From assembly GCA_039931675.1 (NCBI GenBank), contig JBDTRM010000046.1:1-64000 (forward strand): a DNA stretch of 64,000 bases. The letters run 5' to 3'. A program made the translations under genes and the position numbers. Below are positions 43,201 through 51,901 of the stretch, piece by piece (position 1 is the first letter of the stretch; every line of letters starts with the position of its first letter). Source of the stretch: JAEUTH01 sp039931675. GTDB taxonomy: Bacteria > Bacteroidota > Bacteroidia > AKYH767-A > OLB10. The notes beneath the pieces are model-generated. The model ran no database searches. It was not told the DNA's origin and saw nothing but the letters and a program-made list of their open reading frames with translations.

Positions 43201-43623
43201 TTAACCAGAATTTCGAATCACATCTGCTAAATGAGATATATCTGCAATGGCATCGTCAATAATTTTCTTATATACTTCTTCTGTTAATTCTTTAATGTAA
43301 TATTTCTCATTGTAAAAATTACTATCCAAAATATACATTTCAAAAAGTGTTGGAATAATGATATAATTTTTTGTGGCTTCTTTTGTGACCATATCCCATT
43401 TTAAATTTCCTCTAAATGTCTTGATATTTCCTCTTAATTTATAATAAATAGGATTTCCCTTTTCAATGTTCTTAAATCTAAATCTAAGACATGGTGGACG
43501 AGCATACACATCATTAACTGCAAACATGGAAACCTTAGCTGTTTCAACTTCCTGTACGCTTTGCAAAGCTTCAAAGATTTCAGAATTAACTTTATCACTT
43601 ACCAATTTCATTTGCAATTCCAT
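43201..43623 (-). CDS. Hypothetical cytoplasmic protein
   Basis: 140 residues; start ATG 43623 lies at the edge of repeat II. Mixed alpha/beta: SEIFEALQSVQEVETAKVSM, then RPPCLRFRFKNIEKGNPIYY, then RGNLKWDMVTKEATKNYIII. No named family, no signal peptide. Stop TAA lies at the boundary of the next repeat copy (43200), with no spacer, so the gene fills its cassette completely. Confidence 0.6.
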   Translation of the reverse strand: MELQMKLVSDKVNSEIFEALQSVQEVETAKVSMFAVNDVYARPPCLRFRFKNIEKGNPIYYKLRGNIKTFRGNLKWDMVTKEATKNYIIIPTLFEMYILDSNFYNEKYYIKELTEEVYKKIIDDAIADISHLADVIRNSG

Positions 43624-43666
43624 TTTCGTTTTTAAAATATTTGGTTTGCGAAAACCAAGGTAATAA
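43621..43666 (-). repeat. Repeat II copy
   Basis: TTTTTAAAATATTTGGTTTG then CGAAAACCAAGGTAATAAA on the + strand. Covers the start codon of the gene ending at 43201. Confidence 0.85.
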
Positions 43667-43686
43667 ACGACTTACTGAAATCCCTA

Positions 43687-45768
43687 TTATTTTGAATGAC
43701 TATTATAATCATCTATGTAACAGAATATGTCGTAAATCTCTCCATCACTTAAATTTTGTGCCGGCTGCTGCATCTTATTAAATTCTTCAAAAATTCTAAC
43801 AGCATCTTTATCCCCGCTTTTAATTAATGCCGAAGAATTTCTTGTCCATTTTATAATCCAATCCATAGAATATTTTTTAGTTGCGTCAGCCAGGCCTGGC
43901 CCTATTACTTGTTCTTTACCCTGACTGTGGCAAGACCGGCAATTGGAGTTGAAAAGATTTCTTGCTGGCAAAAGATCGTTGCGACATGGATTGGCAATGT
44001 GCCAAAGACGAGCTAAGAATTTTATTTCTTCTCCATATTCCTTTAGCCATTGTTCTTCTTTATAAAACTTATCCATGAACTCAAGGTCTTTGCTTATCTT
44101 ATTTTCCTTCGCATATTTTTCATAAGGCGTTATTGCTTCTTTTACTTTGTCTAAGGTTGATGTTGATAAAGACAAAGTAAATCTTGGTTCTGAACCTGTT
44201 ATAAATTCTTTAACGGCTAATGAAGGCGTTTCTCCTTTATAACCAATGGCAATGGCAACTGCAGGTTTTTGCTTAGGCATCAGCATTTCTTTATCCTCAT
44301 CATTGCCTGCATAAAATTCCAGGTTGTCGCTGGTGTTGAGCCTGTATAAACTTTTAATTGAAGTGTAAACAACATAAGTATAAACCCTGTCAAACTGTTT
44401 TCCATTTTCAACTGTGATTTCAAGAGGTTGCTTGCTCCAAACTTTAGGAAGTGTTCCGTTGTCAATGTTTATCCAGCCTGTTTCGGTCCATTCAAAACTG
44501 TAAGCTTCCATCCTGTATTTTTCTCTTTTCCAAAGAAGCTTTTTATAATCATCAGCAACCTTGTCAAATGCTTCGTTTTTTTTATTCAATGCTTTCCTTA
44601 CCTTATCACTGTTTTTTTCTAACTCTGCTTTTACTTTTGAAAGTTGTTTTTCATAATATCCTTTCAGCAATGCTGAATATTTATTCGCTTCTTTAACATT
44701 GGTCAGTCGTTGCTGAGAGAATTGGTAAAAGTCATCAGCGCATTTGTCTCCATGCATCAGCTTTGCAGCCATGCTGTCGAGCTCATATAAATTTTTATTA
44801 AGATTGTTGATGTAAGTTTCAAGTACTGCTTTGTTGCATGTTTTAAAAATCACTTTTAACCGCGCCTCAAACTCTCTTGTTGCAATAAGTGTGTTTTGAT
44901 ATTTTTCTGATTTGATAACTTTAATTACCGCAGGGTCAATTCCATGTGGGTCAATTGAACCGGTAGTATCACATATCGCAGTATCTGATTTTATAACTAC
45001 AAAAGATTCTTTCGTGTATTTTCCGTTCACAATCTTTTTGTTCTTGTTATAATATGGTTCGTTATAGTTGGTAGCTTGTTGTTGCTTTGCTTGTATTTGT
45101 GACACTGCAAGGCTATAATATAAACTGTCTGTTAACTCCTCTGTTGCAATCTTATGATTTTTAAAAGGCATTCCCTTGTCAACTTCATTCTGAAAACCTT
45201 CAGGAAGAAAGTCAAGCAAATTAATATCAACCGGAACAAGAAAATTATCTAACTCCTTTGGTTCCATCCAATTCATATTTCCTTTTTCATCTCTTACGCC
45301 TTTGTAAGCCATCATCCCCGGCTTTTTCTCATTTGTCGGAATTTCAATGTGTATTGGAATGTCTTTGTTGATTGACAGTTGCGCTCCGTTTGCAGTGGCA
45401 TTAAAATAAATCATTCCATCAGTTTCAAGCTGCTTTCCATTTGATGTAGTTGTAAGATTTGATAAAATCATTTGGTCAAGCGTAAGCGCTTCCGATAATT
45501 CTACTTTCACATTCTCTTCCACAATTTCTCCTTTTGAATTTTTGAAACAGCCTTTCGGAAAAACTAAAACAGTTCCATTGTTTCCTTCAACTACATTGTC
45601 TTTTTTCGCGTCAATATCAAAAGACTCGCTCGGAACAATCGTGTTTTTGAAAGGGTCGTTAGGTTGAAGCTTAACGGTATCAGTCAAACTTGTTTTGTTG
45701 TTATTGCAATTTGTAAGTATTAGCATTAAAAATATTGTTAAAATCGCATGTGTGATTTGTTTTGTCAT
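43687..45768 (-). CDS. Large lipoprotein with C-terminal cytochrome c domain
   Basis: 693 residues. Lipobox MLILTNC (Cys21). Residues ~30-600 have no named domain: VEGNNGTVLVFPKGCFKNSK and LSEALTLDQMILSNLTTTSN near the start resemble a beta domain seen in Bacteroidota surface proteins, followed by a long coiled coil (about 330-400). The last 85 residues are class I cytochrome c: haem site CRSCH (610-614), probable Met ligand in NKMQQP (about 662), YDIFCYIDDY at the end. Likely accepts or donates electrons at the outer membrane or periplasm. Confidence 0.78.
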   Translation of the reverse strand: MTKQITHAILTIFLMLILTNCNNNKTSLTDTVKLQPNDPFKNTIVPSESFDIDAKKDNVVEGNNGTVLVFPKGCFKNSKGEIVEENVKVELSEALTLDQMILSNLTTTSNGKQLETDGMIYFNATANGAQLSINKDIPIHIEIPTNEKKPGMMAYKGVRDEKGNMNWMEPKELDNFLVPVDINLLDFLPEGFQNEVDKGMPFKNHKIATEELTDSLYYSLAVSQIQAKQQQATNYNEPYYNKNKKIVNGKYTKESFVVIKSDTAICDTTGSIDPHGIDPAVIKVIKSEKYQNTLIATREFEARLKVIFKTCNKAVLETYINNLNKNLYELDSMAAKLMHGDKCADDFYQFSQQRLTNVKEANKYSALLKGYYEKQLSKVKAELEKNSDKVRKALNKKNEAFDKVADDYKKLLWKREKYRMEAYSFEWTETGWINIDNGTLPKVWSKQPLEITVENGKQFDRVYTYVVYTSIKSLYRLNTSDNLEFYAGNDEDKEMLMPKQKPAVAIAIGYKGETPSLAVKEFITGSEPRFTLSLSTSTLDKVKEAITPYEKYAKENKISKDLEFMDKFYKEEQWLKEYGEEIKFLARLWHIANPCRNDLLPARNLFNSNCRSCHSQGKEQVIGPGLADATKKYSMDWIIKWTRNSSALIKSGDKDAVRIFEEFNKMQQPAQNLSDGEIYDIFCYIDDYNSHSK

Positions 45769-45829
45769 GATGTTGTTTTAAAGTGTTTGATTCATACTAA
45801 AACGATTCCCTGATTGCAATATCATATTT

Positions 45830-45862
45830 CATTTTAAAAATATTTGGTTTGTGAAAAGTAAA
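45830..45862 (-). repeat. Repeat II copy (3' part missing)
   Basis: CATTTTAAAAATATTTGG then TTTGTGAAAAGTA on the + strand. Its ATG opens a short frame, MKYDIAIRES, which ends before the cytochrome gene. Confidence 0.82.
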
Positions 45863-45907
45863 ACTATGAATAAGAAGATGAATAAATTATTTACACTTCA
45901 ATACATA

Positions 45908-47374
45908 TTATTTACATTTTAAAGCGGCCTTCCATTTTCTTATATCATTTTTATAATCATCAAGCGAAAGATATGTCATACCTGCTGTTCCCAGGTTAAC
46001 GCTGGATGGAATTTTTGTAATCCTACACATATCCGTTACAATTGAGTCTATAAAAAAACCATAATCTTTATGGTTCGCAAGTATGTCAAGTTTTTCGCAG
46101 GGTGACATATTTTTGTATTTGTTCCATGATACATTTTCTCTATCAAAAAACATGTTATTAGTTTTATCAATAACATATTGATAACTGTTATAACCCGTTT
46201 CCAGGTTAAAGTAAAGAAATCCATATTTCTTTGAAAAAAGAAACTCAGAAATATAATATGACCCGTGACTTAACTCACCATAATCTGAGAAACTTACAAA
46301 ATTGATATAATCATCCAAAAATTTCTCTTTCAATACATAAGATACCATTATGCCGAATGGGTTATTTTTATAAAACAAACTATTCATTTTAATAGTGGGA
46401 CCGATATCATTCACTAAATAATATTGATACTTTTTTTTAAACATAAGAGACTCATAAATCACTGCGTTCCTTTTAACAATTAAAAAGTCGTCAGGTTGCG
46501 AAAAATATGAATGATCGTTTATTAAAACCTTGCACCTGAATCGCCCTGTTTCAAATTTATTTTCCTTTGATAAAATAATTTTCAAAGGAACATTTTGCCC
46601 GTCTTCATAGTATTTAGAAATTAATCTATAGTTGGTGGTATCACTCATTAGACACAAATCATTCTTTAATTTTGTTTCAGGCTCTTTGAGTAAAATCAAA
46701 TGATTTAATGTGTCAATAACCTGGGATATTGGCAATTCAGTATTTGCCCGTTTTGTTGGGTTTTTATAAGAAGTACTATAAGTCAAATCAGGGTTTTTAA
46801 AATATTTTCTCTTTTTTAATTCCTCCAACAGCCATTTATTTAGAATGGTTGAATGTGATTTTAATGTATCAATTATTGATGGCAGATGTTTTTCAATTGC
46901 TTTTTGCTCGTCCTCATATAGGTAAGTAATTTTATCACAGGCATAAACATGTACTTCAAAAATCCGATTTTTACTTTTAATAAATAAAACAGAAAATGGC
47001 AGCCAACTGCCACCCATATCGTATGAACATTCAATACAATGTTGACCATTTGAATGAACAAAACGAGGATTAAACACTAAAGTATCTGAGGCTGGGTTAA
47101 GGTAGCGTAACATATTATTACTCTCCCAATAAGCGGTGTCATGTTGATTAATCGTATCAAAAGATAAATCCATTGAAGGAACATAGACATTTACCTGGCT
47201 TCTGTTTTCTAAAGCTTTACAGTATGAATTATAATGCAAAAGGTAGAGTTGCCACTTGATTTCATTTTTATAGGGAAGCAAGGTATCTACCGGAATATTC
47301 GGTCTATCATTTTTGGTTAATGGCGCATTGCATGAAAACAGCAATACAATGACAACTACAATTCCATATTTCAT
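45908..47374 (-). CDS. Large lipoprotein of unknown function
   Basis: 488 residues. The ATG (47374) is supplied by repeat II, and the first residues MKYGI match the short leader frames of other copies. Lipobox VVIVLLFSC (Cys15). Mature part: KWQLYLLHYNSYCKALENRS, HSNGQHCIECSYDMGGSWLP, KYGFLYFNLETGYNSYQYVI. No recognised domain; unusually aromatic-rich and probably beta-structured. Confidence 0.68.
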   Translation of the reverse strand: MKYGIVVVIVLLFSCNAPLTKNDRPNIPVDTLLPYKNEIKWQLYLLHYNSYCKALENRSQVNVYVPSMDLSFDTINQHDTAYWESNNMLRYLNPASDTLVFNPRFVHSNGQHCIECSYDMGGSWLPFSVLFIKSKNRIFEVHVYACDKITYLYEDEQKAIEKHLPSIIDTLKSHSTILNKWLLEELKKRKYFKNPDLTYSTSYKNPTKRANTELPISQVIDTLNHLILLKEPETKLKNDLCLMSDTTNYRLISKYYEDGQNVPLKIILSKENKFETGRFRCKVLINDHSYFSQPDDFLIVKRNAVIYESLMFKKKYQYYLVNDIGPTIKMNSLFYKNNPFGIMVSYVLKEKFLDDYINFVSFSDYGELSHGSYYISEFLFSKKYGFLYFNLETGYNSYQYVIDKTNNMFFDRENVSWNKYKNMSPCEKLDILANHKDYGFFIDSIVTDMCRITKIPSSVNLGTAGMTYLSLDDYKNDIRKWKAALKCK

Positions 47375-47412
47375 TTTTAAAATATTTGGTTTGCGAAAAG
47401 TAGGTAATAAAT
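47372..47412 (-). repeat. Repeat II copy
   Basis: CATTTTTAAAATATTTGG then TTTGCGAAAAGTAGGTAATA on the + strand. The CAT is the start codon of the lipoprotein gene ending at 45908. Confidence 0.88.
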
Positions 47413-47478
47413 AATCTGCAATATTGCGCTATAATTTAAAGTGAGCTATTATTCGGTTATCTATTCAAAAAGTCGAAT

Positions 47479-47646
47479 ATGAAAAAAAAGGATTTGATAA
47501 TTTATGTACCCATTTTTATAATTTTTTTACTTGAAATTTTTTGGAAAGATGGAATGGTTACAATATTTGGACATTTTGGATTAGTTATTTTGTACAGTGT
47601 CTCTGCATTGATCCTCATGATTAAAGTGATTTTTTTTAGAAAATAA
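47479..47646 (+). CDS. Small two-helix membrane protein
   Basis: 55 residues, ATG 47479 to TAA 47646. Begins MKKKDLIIYVPIFIIFLLEI, then a second hydrophobic stretch with GLVILYSVSALILMIKV and basic end FRK. Too short for most gene callers. Transcribed opposite to the surrounding array, and the next small membrane gene starts 1 nt after its stop, which supports both being real and coupled. Function unknown. Confidence 0.5.
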   Translation: MKKKDLIIYVPIFIIFLLEIFWKDGMVTIFGHFGLVILYSVSALILMIKVIFFRK

Positions 47647-47647
47647 A

Positions 47648-47869
47648 ATGAGAACATTCGAACGCATAATTTTTACTTATTGTTATAAAATAACCAAAGT
47701 TTTTTTTATATGTATGCTTTTTATAATTAGCGTTATCGACTTATGGCCATTTAATTTAGAAAAAATGCCTCCGATCATAGCTTACCTTTTTTGGCTTTCA
47801 TTAGGATTAGTGTTAGGTTGCTATTGGGCAATAGAATCTGTCAAATATTTAAATAAATATAAGGACTAA
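47648..47869 (+). CDS. Small two-helix membrane protein
   Basis: 73 residues. Hydrophobic segments FFICMLFIISVIDLWPF and IIAYLFWLSLGLVLGCYWAI separated by NLEKMPP, ends YLNKYKD. Coupled to the 55-residue protein upstream. The pair is the only + strand gene unit inside array II. No family named. Confidence 0.55.
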   Translation: MRTFERIIFTYCYKITKVFFICMLFIISVIDLWPFNLEKMPPIIAYLFWLSLGLVLGCYWAIESVKYLNKYKD

Positions 47870-47899
47870 AACGCATTCCACAGCCAGGATACTGAGGGG

Positions 47900-48568
47900 T
47901 TACCAATAGACATTGATCTCGAATGCATTTTCAAAAGTATAATCTGTCTTTTGGATTTCTGTTATGAAATTACCTGTTAAAATGAATTTATTTTGGAAAT
48001 TATAAATGCGGAAATTATTAAAATGATTATTTAATATTTTTAATTCATCCATATCTCTCGTTTCAAAAATCTTATTGTAAATAACTTTATTACCAGCTTT
48101 TGTTTGTATGATGAATTCTCCCTGGAAACTTTGCAATGTATCCTTATCAACATTAACAGGTTTAGGATTCTCTTTAATATTCTTAAAAGAAAAAATCAGG
48201 TAATTCTTAAATCCCAAAGTTGGGGAAACAACCTCACTAAGATTAAATGCCTTCAAGAATGACTTGAATTCAACTGAATCAATTATATAGTCTCTGAAGT
48301 TACCATCGTATATTTTAAAATCATTGGTGGAATCAGCATTTAACTTAAAAAAATAATTATTAAACATATAAAACATTTGAGTTTTATTATTTACAAAATC
48401 ATGTAGATAGTATAAATTTTGCTTTCTTATATCATTTAAGGGGTCATTAAGCTTATACAATCCCATGTTCCCCTCTGGTGTAAAGTACGCTACATTACCC
48501 TCAAAGGTTTCCTGACAACCATTAAAAATTAATATTGAAAAGAATATTGCGAAATAGTAGTGTTTCAT
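47900..48568 (-). CDS. Lipoprotein of unknown function
   Basis: 222 residues from ATG 48568, which gives lipobox LIFNGC; an in-frame ATG at 48622 would start inside the upstream gene. Mature part beta-rich: VAYFTPEGNMGLYKLNDPLN, NKTQMFYMFNNYFFKLNADS, PKPVNVDKDTLQSFQGEFII, ending DYTFENAFEINVYW. Family not recognised. The gene starts 2 nt after the stop of the small membrane protein gene upstream, so they are co-transcribed. Confidence 0.66.
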   Translation of the reverse strand: MKHYYFAIFFSILIFNGCQETFEGNVAYFTPEGNMGLYKLNDPLNDIRKQNLYYLHDFVNNKTQMFYMFNNYFFKLNADSTNDFKIYDGNFRDYIIDSVEFKSFLKAFNLSEVVSPTLGFKNYLIFSFKNIKENPKPVNVDKDTLQSFQGEFIIQTKAGNKVIYNKIFETRDMDELKILNNHFNNFRIYNFQNKFILTGNFITEIQKTDYTFENAFEINVYW

Positions 48569-48570
48569 AA

Positions 48571-48888
48571 TCAGATAGTTTTTATATGAAAATGCAGGAG
48601 ACACATTATTGTTAAAACGCAATTCATCACAAGAGTTAAGGCAAGTATTATTTTATAGAACAAAGATTCTGTAATCGAGGTCCTTTTTAAAAACATCTGA
48701 TAAAAAAACCACATGACGAGGTAGAATATATTTAATCCAACCAAGTAAATCAATGCATCAGGAATCAAGAAGAAAAAATAGATTGGTTTGCTTAAAAAAT
48801 ACATAACAACCAAACCAATAAAACCTGTTGATATGGCAAAAAGATTAAAAGATAATCTCTTGTTTCTTAAGTAATCAGTTATTCCCAT
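48571..48888 (-). CDS. Small multi-pass membrane protein
   Basis: 105 residues with three membrane helices (FAISTGFIGLVVMYFL, IPDALIYLVGLNIFYLVMWF, ILALTLVMNCVLTIMCLL). No motif recognised. Start lies just inside the ATG end of the next repeat II copy. First gene of a two-gene cassette with the lipoprotein that follows. Confidence 0.6.
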   Translation of the reverse strand: MGITDYLRNKRLSFNLFAISTGFIGLVVMYFLSKPIYFFFLIPDALIYLVGLNIFYLVMWFFYQMFLKRTSITESLFYKIILALTLVMNCVLTIMCLLHFHIKTI

Positions 48889-48892
48889 TATT

Positions 48893-48932
48893 CATTTCAA
48901 AAATATTTGGTTTGCTAAAAGTAGGAAATAAA
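48893..48932 (-). repeat. Repeat II copy
   Basis: CATTTCAAAAATATTTGG then TTTGCTAAAAGTAGGAAATA on the + strand; a few changes from consensus. Confidence 0.84.
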
Positions 48933-48990
48933 AATACTGAAGCGATAAGAGTTATAAATGTATTGTGATTGGCAGAATTAAATTTTAATA

Positions 48991-49962
48991 TCAGCGAACA
49001 ACAAATGCAGGAACAACATTAAAATTTCCGTCTCTTTCAAAGTAATATAATGAATCATTTTCAAACTCTTTTACTTTCATAAAAAAATGTCCCGTCCAAA
49101 ATTCTTTATCCAAAGGACTAAATTCAAAAGTAACTGTGCCGCTATAATTTTGGCCAAAAACAGTCTCTCTCATTTGAATAAAATACGTATTTCTTAACTG
49201 CGTTCTGCATTCATCAATTTTACTGTACTCTGCAGTTCCGGAAGTGTATTGCAGTGGAAACACATTAAGCAAGGTATCCGCAACTGTCCTATAGCCTATA
49301 AAACCTATCCCGAAATACTGATCGAATTTAGTTTGATAAATAATTGTCACAAAACATTTTAAACACGAGGTGTCATAAATAATTGTGTCAACCTTGATAT
49401 TTGCAATGCTATCAAGAAAGTCTTTAACAAATCTTCCGAAATAATTTTCATTTGGGTTAAATTCATTTATTGGATAGTTTTTTCTTGTTAAGGTATCAAG
49501 GTAATTTTTAAACGCATGTTCAATTTCTGTTTTATCTTTTGAGTAAGAAAGACAAATTGTGTGTTTGTTACTCGAATTTCTTATGGCTTCTTCAACATCT
49601 TTTTCCGACTTCTCAATTATATCTCTATAAGACATATCAGGGAACCTGCTATGAAAAGGGAAGTTATTTATTCCGAAAGTGGTAAAAACAGTTATTGATA
49701 AAACAGAAACCAAAATTATAAATGGCCTTGAAATTTTTCGGAAAAGCATTATTAAAAGTTTTGTGGAACCGAATAAAATGAAAATCTCAATTATCCAAAA
49801 AGCCCAAAAGAACATTAGACCATCGTCCCTCGTGACAAAAATTAAAAGAAAATAAATGATTGGGAAAAACGGAATATATATAAAGTATAGAATAGGAATT
49901 GTAAGGAGAACAGAATTCAAAAATGCTGTTAGTACAAGAATAATATTACGCAGTCTGTTCAA
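48991..49962 (-). CDS. Membrane protein with extracytoplasmic domain
   Basis: 323 residues starting with TTG 49962, which occupies exactly the place where other repeat II copies have ATG. Three membrane helices (about 7-42, 50-73, 80-97), then ~220 residues outside: SRFPDMSYRDIIEKSEKDVE, TIIYDTSCLKCFVTIIYQTK, SGTVTFEFSPLDKEFWTGHF. No family recognised. Probably an inner membrane protein with periplasmic sensory or binding part. Confidence 0.62.
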   Translation of the reverse strand: MNRLRNIILVLTAFLNSVLLTIPILYFIYIPFFPIIYFLLIFVTRDDGLMFFWAFWIIEIFILFGSTKLLIMLFRKISRPFIILVSVLSITVFTTFGINNFPFHSRFPDMSYRDIIEKSEKDVEEAIRNSSNKHTICLSYSKDKTEIEHAFKNYLDTLTRKNYPINEFNPNENYFGRFVKDFLDSIANIKVDTIIYDTSCLKCFVTIIYQTKFDQYFGIGFIGYRTVADTLLNVFPLQYTSGTAEYSKIDECRTQLRNTYFIQMRETVFGQNYSGTVTFEFSPLDKEFWTGHFFMKVKEFENDSLYYFERDGNFNVVPAFVVR

Positions 49963-50000
49963 TTTTTAAATATTTTGTTTTGCGAAAAGTAGGGAATAAA
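49961..50000 (-). repeat. Repeat II copy with TTG in place of ATG
   Basis: AATTTTTAAATATTTTG then TTTTGCGAAAAGTAGGGAATA on the + strand. The usual CAT is CAA, giving a TTG start to the gene ending at 48991. Confidence 0.84.
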
Positions 50001-50077
50001 TGGGTGATTAAAATATTGAGGAAGAAGGAAGCAATCAATATTTCAGAGGCACTTTCTACTTGATAATATGATCAAAT

Positions 50078-50578
50078 TCAATTTTTAAATTCAATTTCCA
50101 CTACCGTTGAACCATTTAATATTTCTTTAGTTGTTCCATCTTCATTCATTTGTCTTGCTGGAATCCATCTCGGCATTTTTCTAATAATTCTAAGAGCTTC
50201 TTTGGAGCAATCAGGGCACTTACGAAGCGGAGTAATTAAAATTGCTTTCGTTATTCTTCCCTTTTTATTTATCTCTAATTTAAAATCAACTGTGCCGTTT
50301 AGGTTAAACATTTTGACCTGTTCAGGTATTTTAATGTTTGCAGCAATAAATTTATTCAAAGAATCTTCACCCCCTGCAAAGTCAGGACCAAGGAATGTGC
50401 TATCTATTCCAACTCCTACATCATAAAATACTGTGTCACTGCTCTTATGCATATTTGAATCAGAAACAGGATTAATAGTATCCGCTGATAAATTACTATT
50501 GCTTTTTTTACTTCTATCTTTTTCGGTACATGAAAAAAAGAAGAGACAACAAATAAAAATCAGTTGAAGTTTTTTCAT
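50078..50578 (-). CDS. TonB C-terminal-domain lipoprotein
   Basis: 166 residues. Lipobox FFFSC (Cys17). C-terminal TonB-like domain from about 75: NIKIPEQVKMFNLNGTVDFK, INKKGRITKAILITPLRKCP, EALRIIRKMPRWIPARQMNE, ending VVEIEF. In contrast to energy-transducing TonB it has no membrane helix spanning to ExbBD and no Pro-rich linker, so it is probably a lipid-anchored stand-alone domain. Single-gene cassette. Confidence 0.8.
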   Translation of the reverse strand: MKKLQLIFICCLFFFSCTEKDRSKKSNSNLSADTINPVSDSNMHKSSDTVFYDVGVGIDSTFLGPDFAGGEDSLNKFIAANIKIPEQVKMFNLNGTVDFKLEINKKGRITKAILITPLRKCPDCSKEALRIIRKMPRWIPARQMNEDGTTKEILNGSTVVEIEFKN

Positions 50579-50580
50579 CT

Positions 50581-50621
50581 TTTATTTTAAAAATATTTGG
50601 TTTATAAAAGTAGAGAATAAA
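50581..50621 (-). repeat. Repeat II copy
   Basis: TTTATTTTAAAAATATTTGG then TTTATAAAAGTAGAGAATAA on the + strand, two bases upstream of the TonB-domain gene start. Confidence 0.82.
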
Positions 50622-50646
50622 AATATGCACATAAAGAACTATCGGG

Positions 50647-51294
50647 TCACATGCTGAATAAGCGAGTTGTTTTGTAGATGCTCTTAATTTTCAAAAAGTC
50701 TGAAAAACAATAATAACAAAGACTCTTAACATAAATCCCATCAGAATTAATTCTGGTGATAGTTATTAAATTATCAGTTATTCCAGCATTGGCACTGGCA
50801 CACTTCATATTTGGAATGTTTTCAGCTATTGAAATATAATTTTCATAATCAAGTTTTGATATTTTAACTTTTTTATTTTCTAATGGAAGTCCTTTAAAGT
50901 ATCCATTTTTTGAATTAAATATCACGAGATCATAGAGAATATTATGACCACCACCTTCCACAGATGTTTCAACAATATCAATTCGTAAAAGGCTATCACC
51001 CTTATTCTTTTCAATAAAGTCAGCAATCCAAATTGATATCCCAAATTGAACAATGCTATCTGAAATGATTGAGTCAAAGCTACATTCAACCCCTTTTTTA
51101 TACACTTCCCTTGAATCATTCGAATCTAAACCGATACATTTTAGTTCATTGAGTGAAGTAAGTTTTTTTTCTTTCCAATCTTTAAGGAACAAAGTTTTAT
51201 CAAAATTAATTGGCTTCAGATTTATCTTATGGCCCGATTTATTGCAACTAATAGAGCAGCATGAAATCAAAATAGAAATGAAGATGGCTTTCAT
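50647..51294 (-). CDS. Lipoprotein of unknown function
   Basis: 215 residues from ATG 51294. Lipobox CCSISC. Mature part: FLKDWKEKKLTSLNELKCIG, FGISIWIADFIEKNKGDSLL, KISKLDYENYISIAENIPNM, DGIYVKSLCYYCFSDFLKIK. No domain recognised. The repeat-borne ATG upstream opens a separate short frame (MNYGIVSKKYQ...) that stops seven bases before this start. Confidence 0.64.
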   Translation of the reverse strand: MKAIFISILISCCSISCNKSGHKINLKPINFDKTLFLKDWKEKKLTSLNELKCIGLDSNDSREVYKKGVECSFDSIISDSIVQFGISIWIADFIEKNKGDSLLRIDIVETSVEGGGHNILYDLVIFNSKNGYFKGLPLENKKVKISKLDYENYISIAENIPNMKCASANAGITDNLITITRINSDGIYVKSLCYYCFSDFLKIKSIYKTTRLFSM

Positions 51295-51356
51295 ATTTAG
51301 TTTACAAGTGTAAAACAAGCACTGATTTGATACTTTTTACTGACAATTCCATAATT

Positions 51357-51384
51357 CATTTTAAAAATATTCGGATCGAAACGC
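51357..51384 (-). repeat. Repeat II copy (truncated)
   Basis: CATTTTAAAAATATTCGG on the + strand, then diverges (ATCGAAACGC). Only the ATG-proximal half is kept. Confidence 0.7.
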
Positions 51385-51424
51385 ACAAGATTGTTTCAAG
51401 AATGTATTTGATGATAACTTCAAC

Positions 51425-51901
51425 TTATTTTATTATTTCTGGTTTTGGATTAGTCTTTAAATATTTTTCAAGTTTAATTGTATCGCTTATAAAATCAGTT
51501 GTAACGTATCTTAAATGATTAAAAGTAATACCATAATATTCTATGTAATCAACAACATCATGAGTGCCTATACCTCCCTCCCTGTAACAAATTAAATAAA
51601 CAGAATCAGATAGACATACGAAGTTCAATATCCTGTCGAATTTGTAATCACCTAAAGAGGCATCCGAAAAGTTAATCTGTTTAATATCTGAACTGTCACC
51701 TATTTTAAAGGGAGAGTTGTCTAAAATGCTTAAACTATCAATGATAAATATTGGAATTGCAGATTTATCTACAGAATAAGTATATCGCTTTGATATTAAA
51801 AATTCTGATACCCGATTTTGTATAGTATTGGCTACTTCTGATTTGGGATTAATACAATCCGAAAAAAGTGATATTAAAAGAATTGCACCTAATACTTTCA
51901 T
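51425..51901 (-). CDS. Lipoprotein of unknown function
   Basis: 158 residues from ATG 51901; the repeat-borne ATG at 51925 is in frame and would add MQYGIEKL. Lipobox LISLFSDC. Mature part short: FLISKRYTYSVDKSAIPIFI, DASLGDYKFDRILNFVCLSD, YCREGGIGTHDVVDYIEYYG. No recognised family. Overlaps the truncated end of the upstream gene. Confidence 0.64.
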   Translation of the reverse strand: MKVLGAILLISLFSDCINPKSEVANTIQNRVSEFLISKRYTYSVDKSAIPIFIIDSLSILDNSPFKIGDSSDIKQINFSDASLGDYKFDRILNFVCLSDSVYLICYREGGIGTHDVVDYIEYYGITFNHLRYVTTDFISDTIKLEKYLKTNPKPEIIK

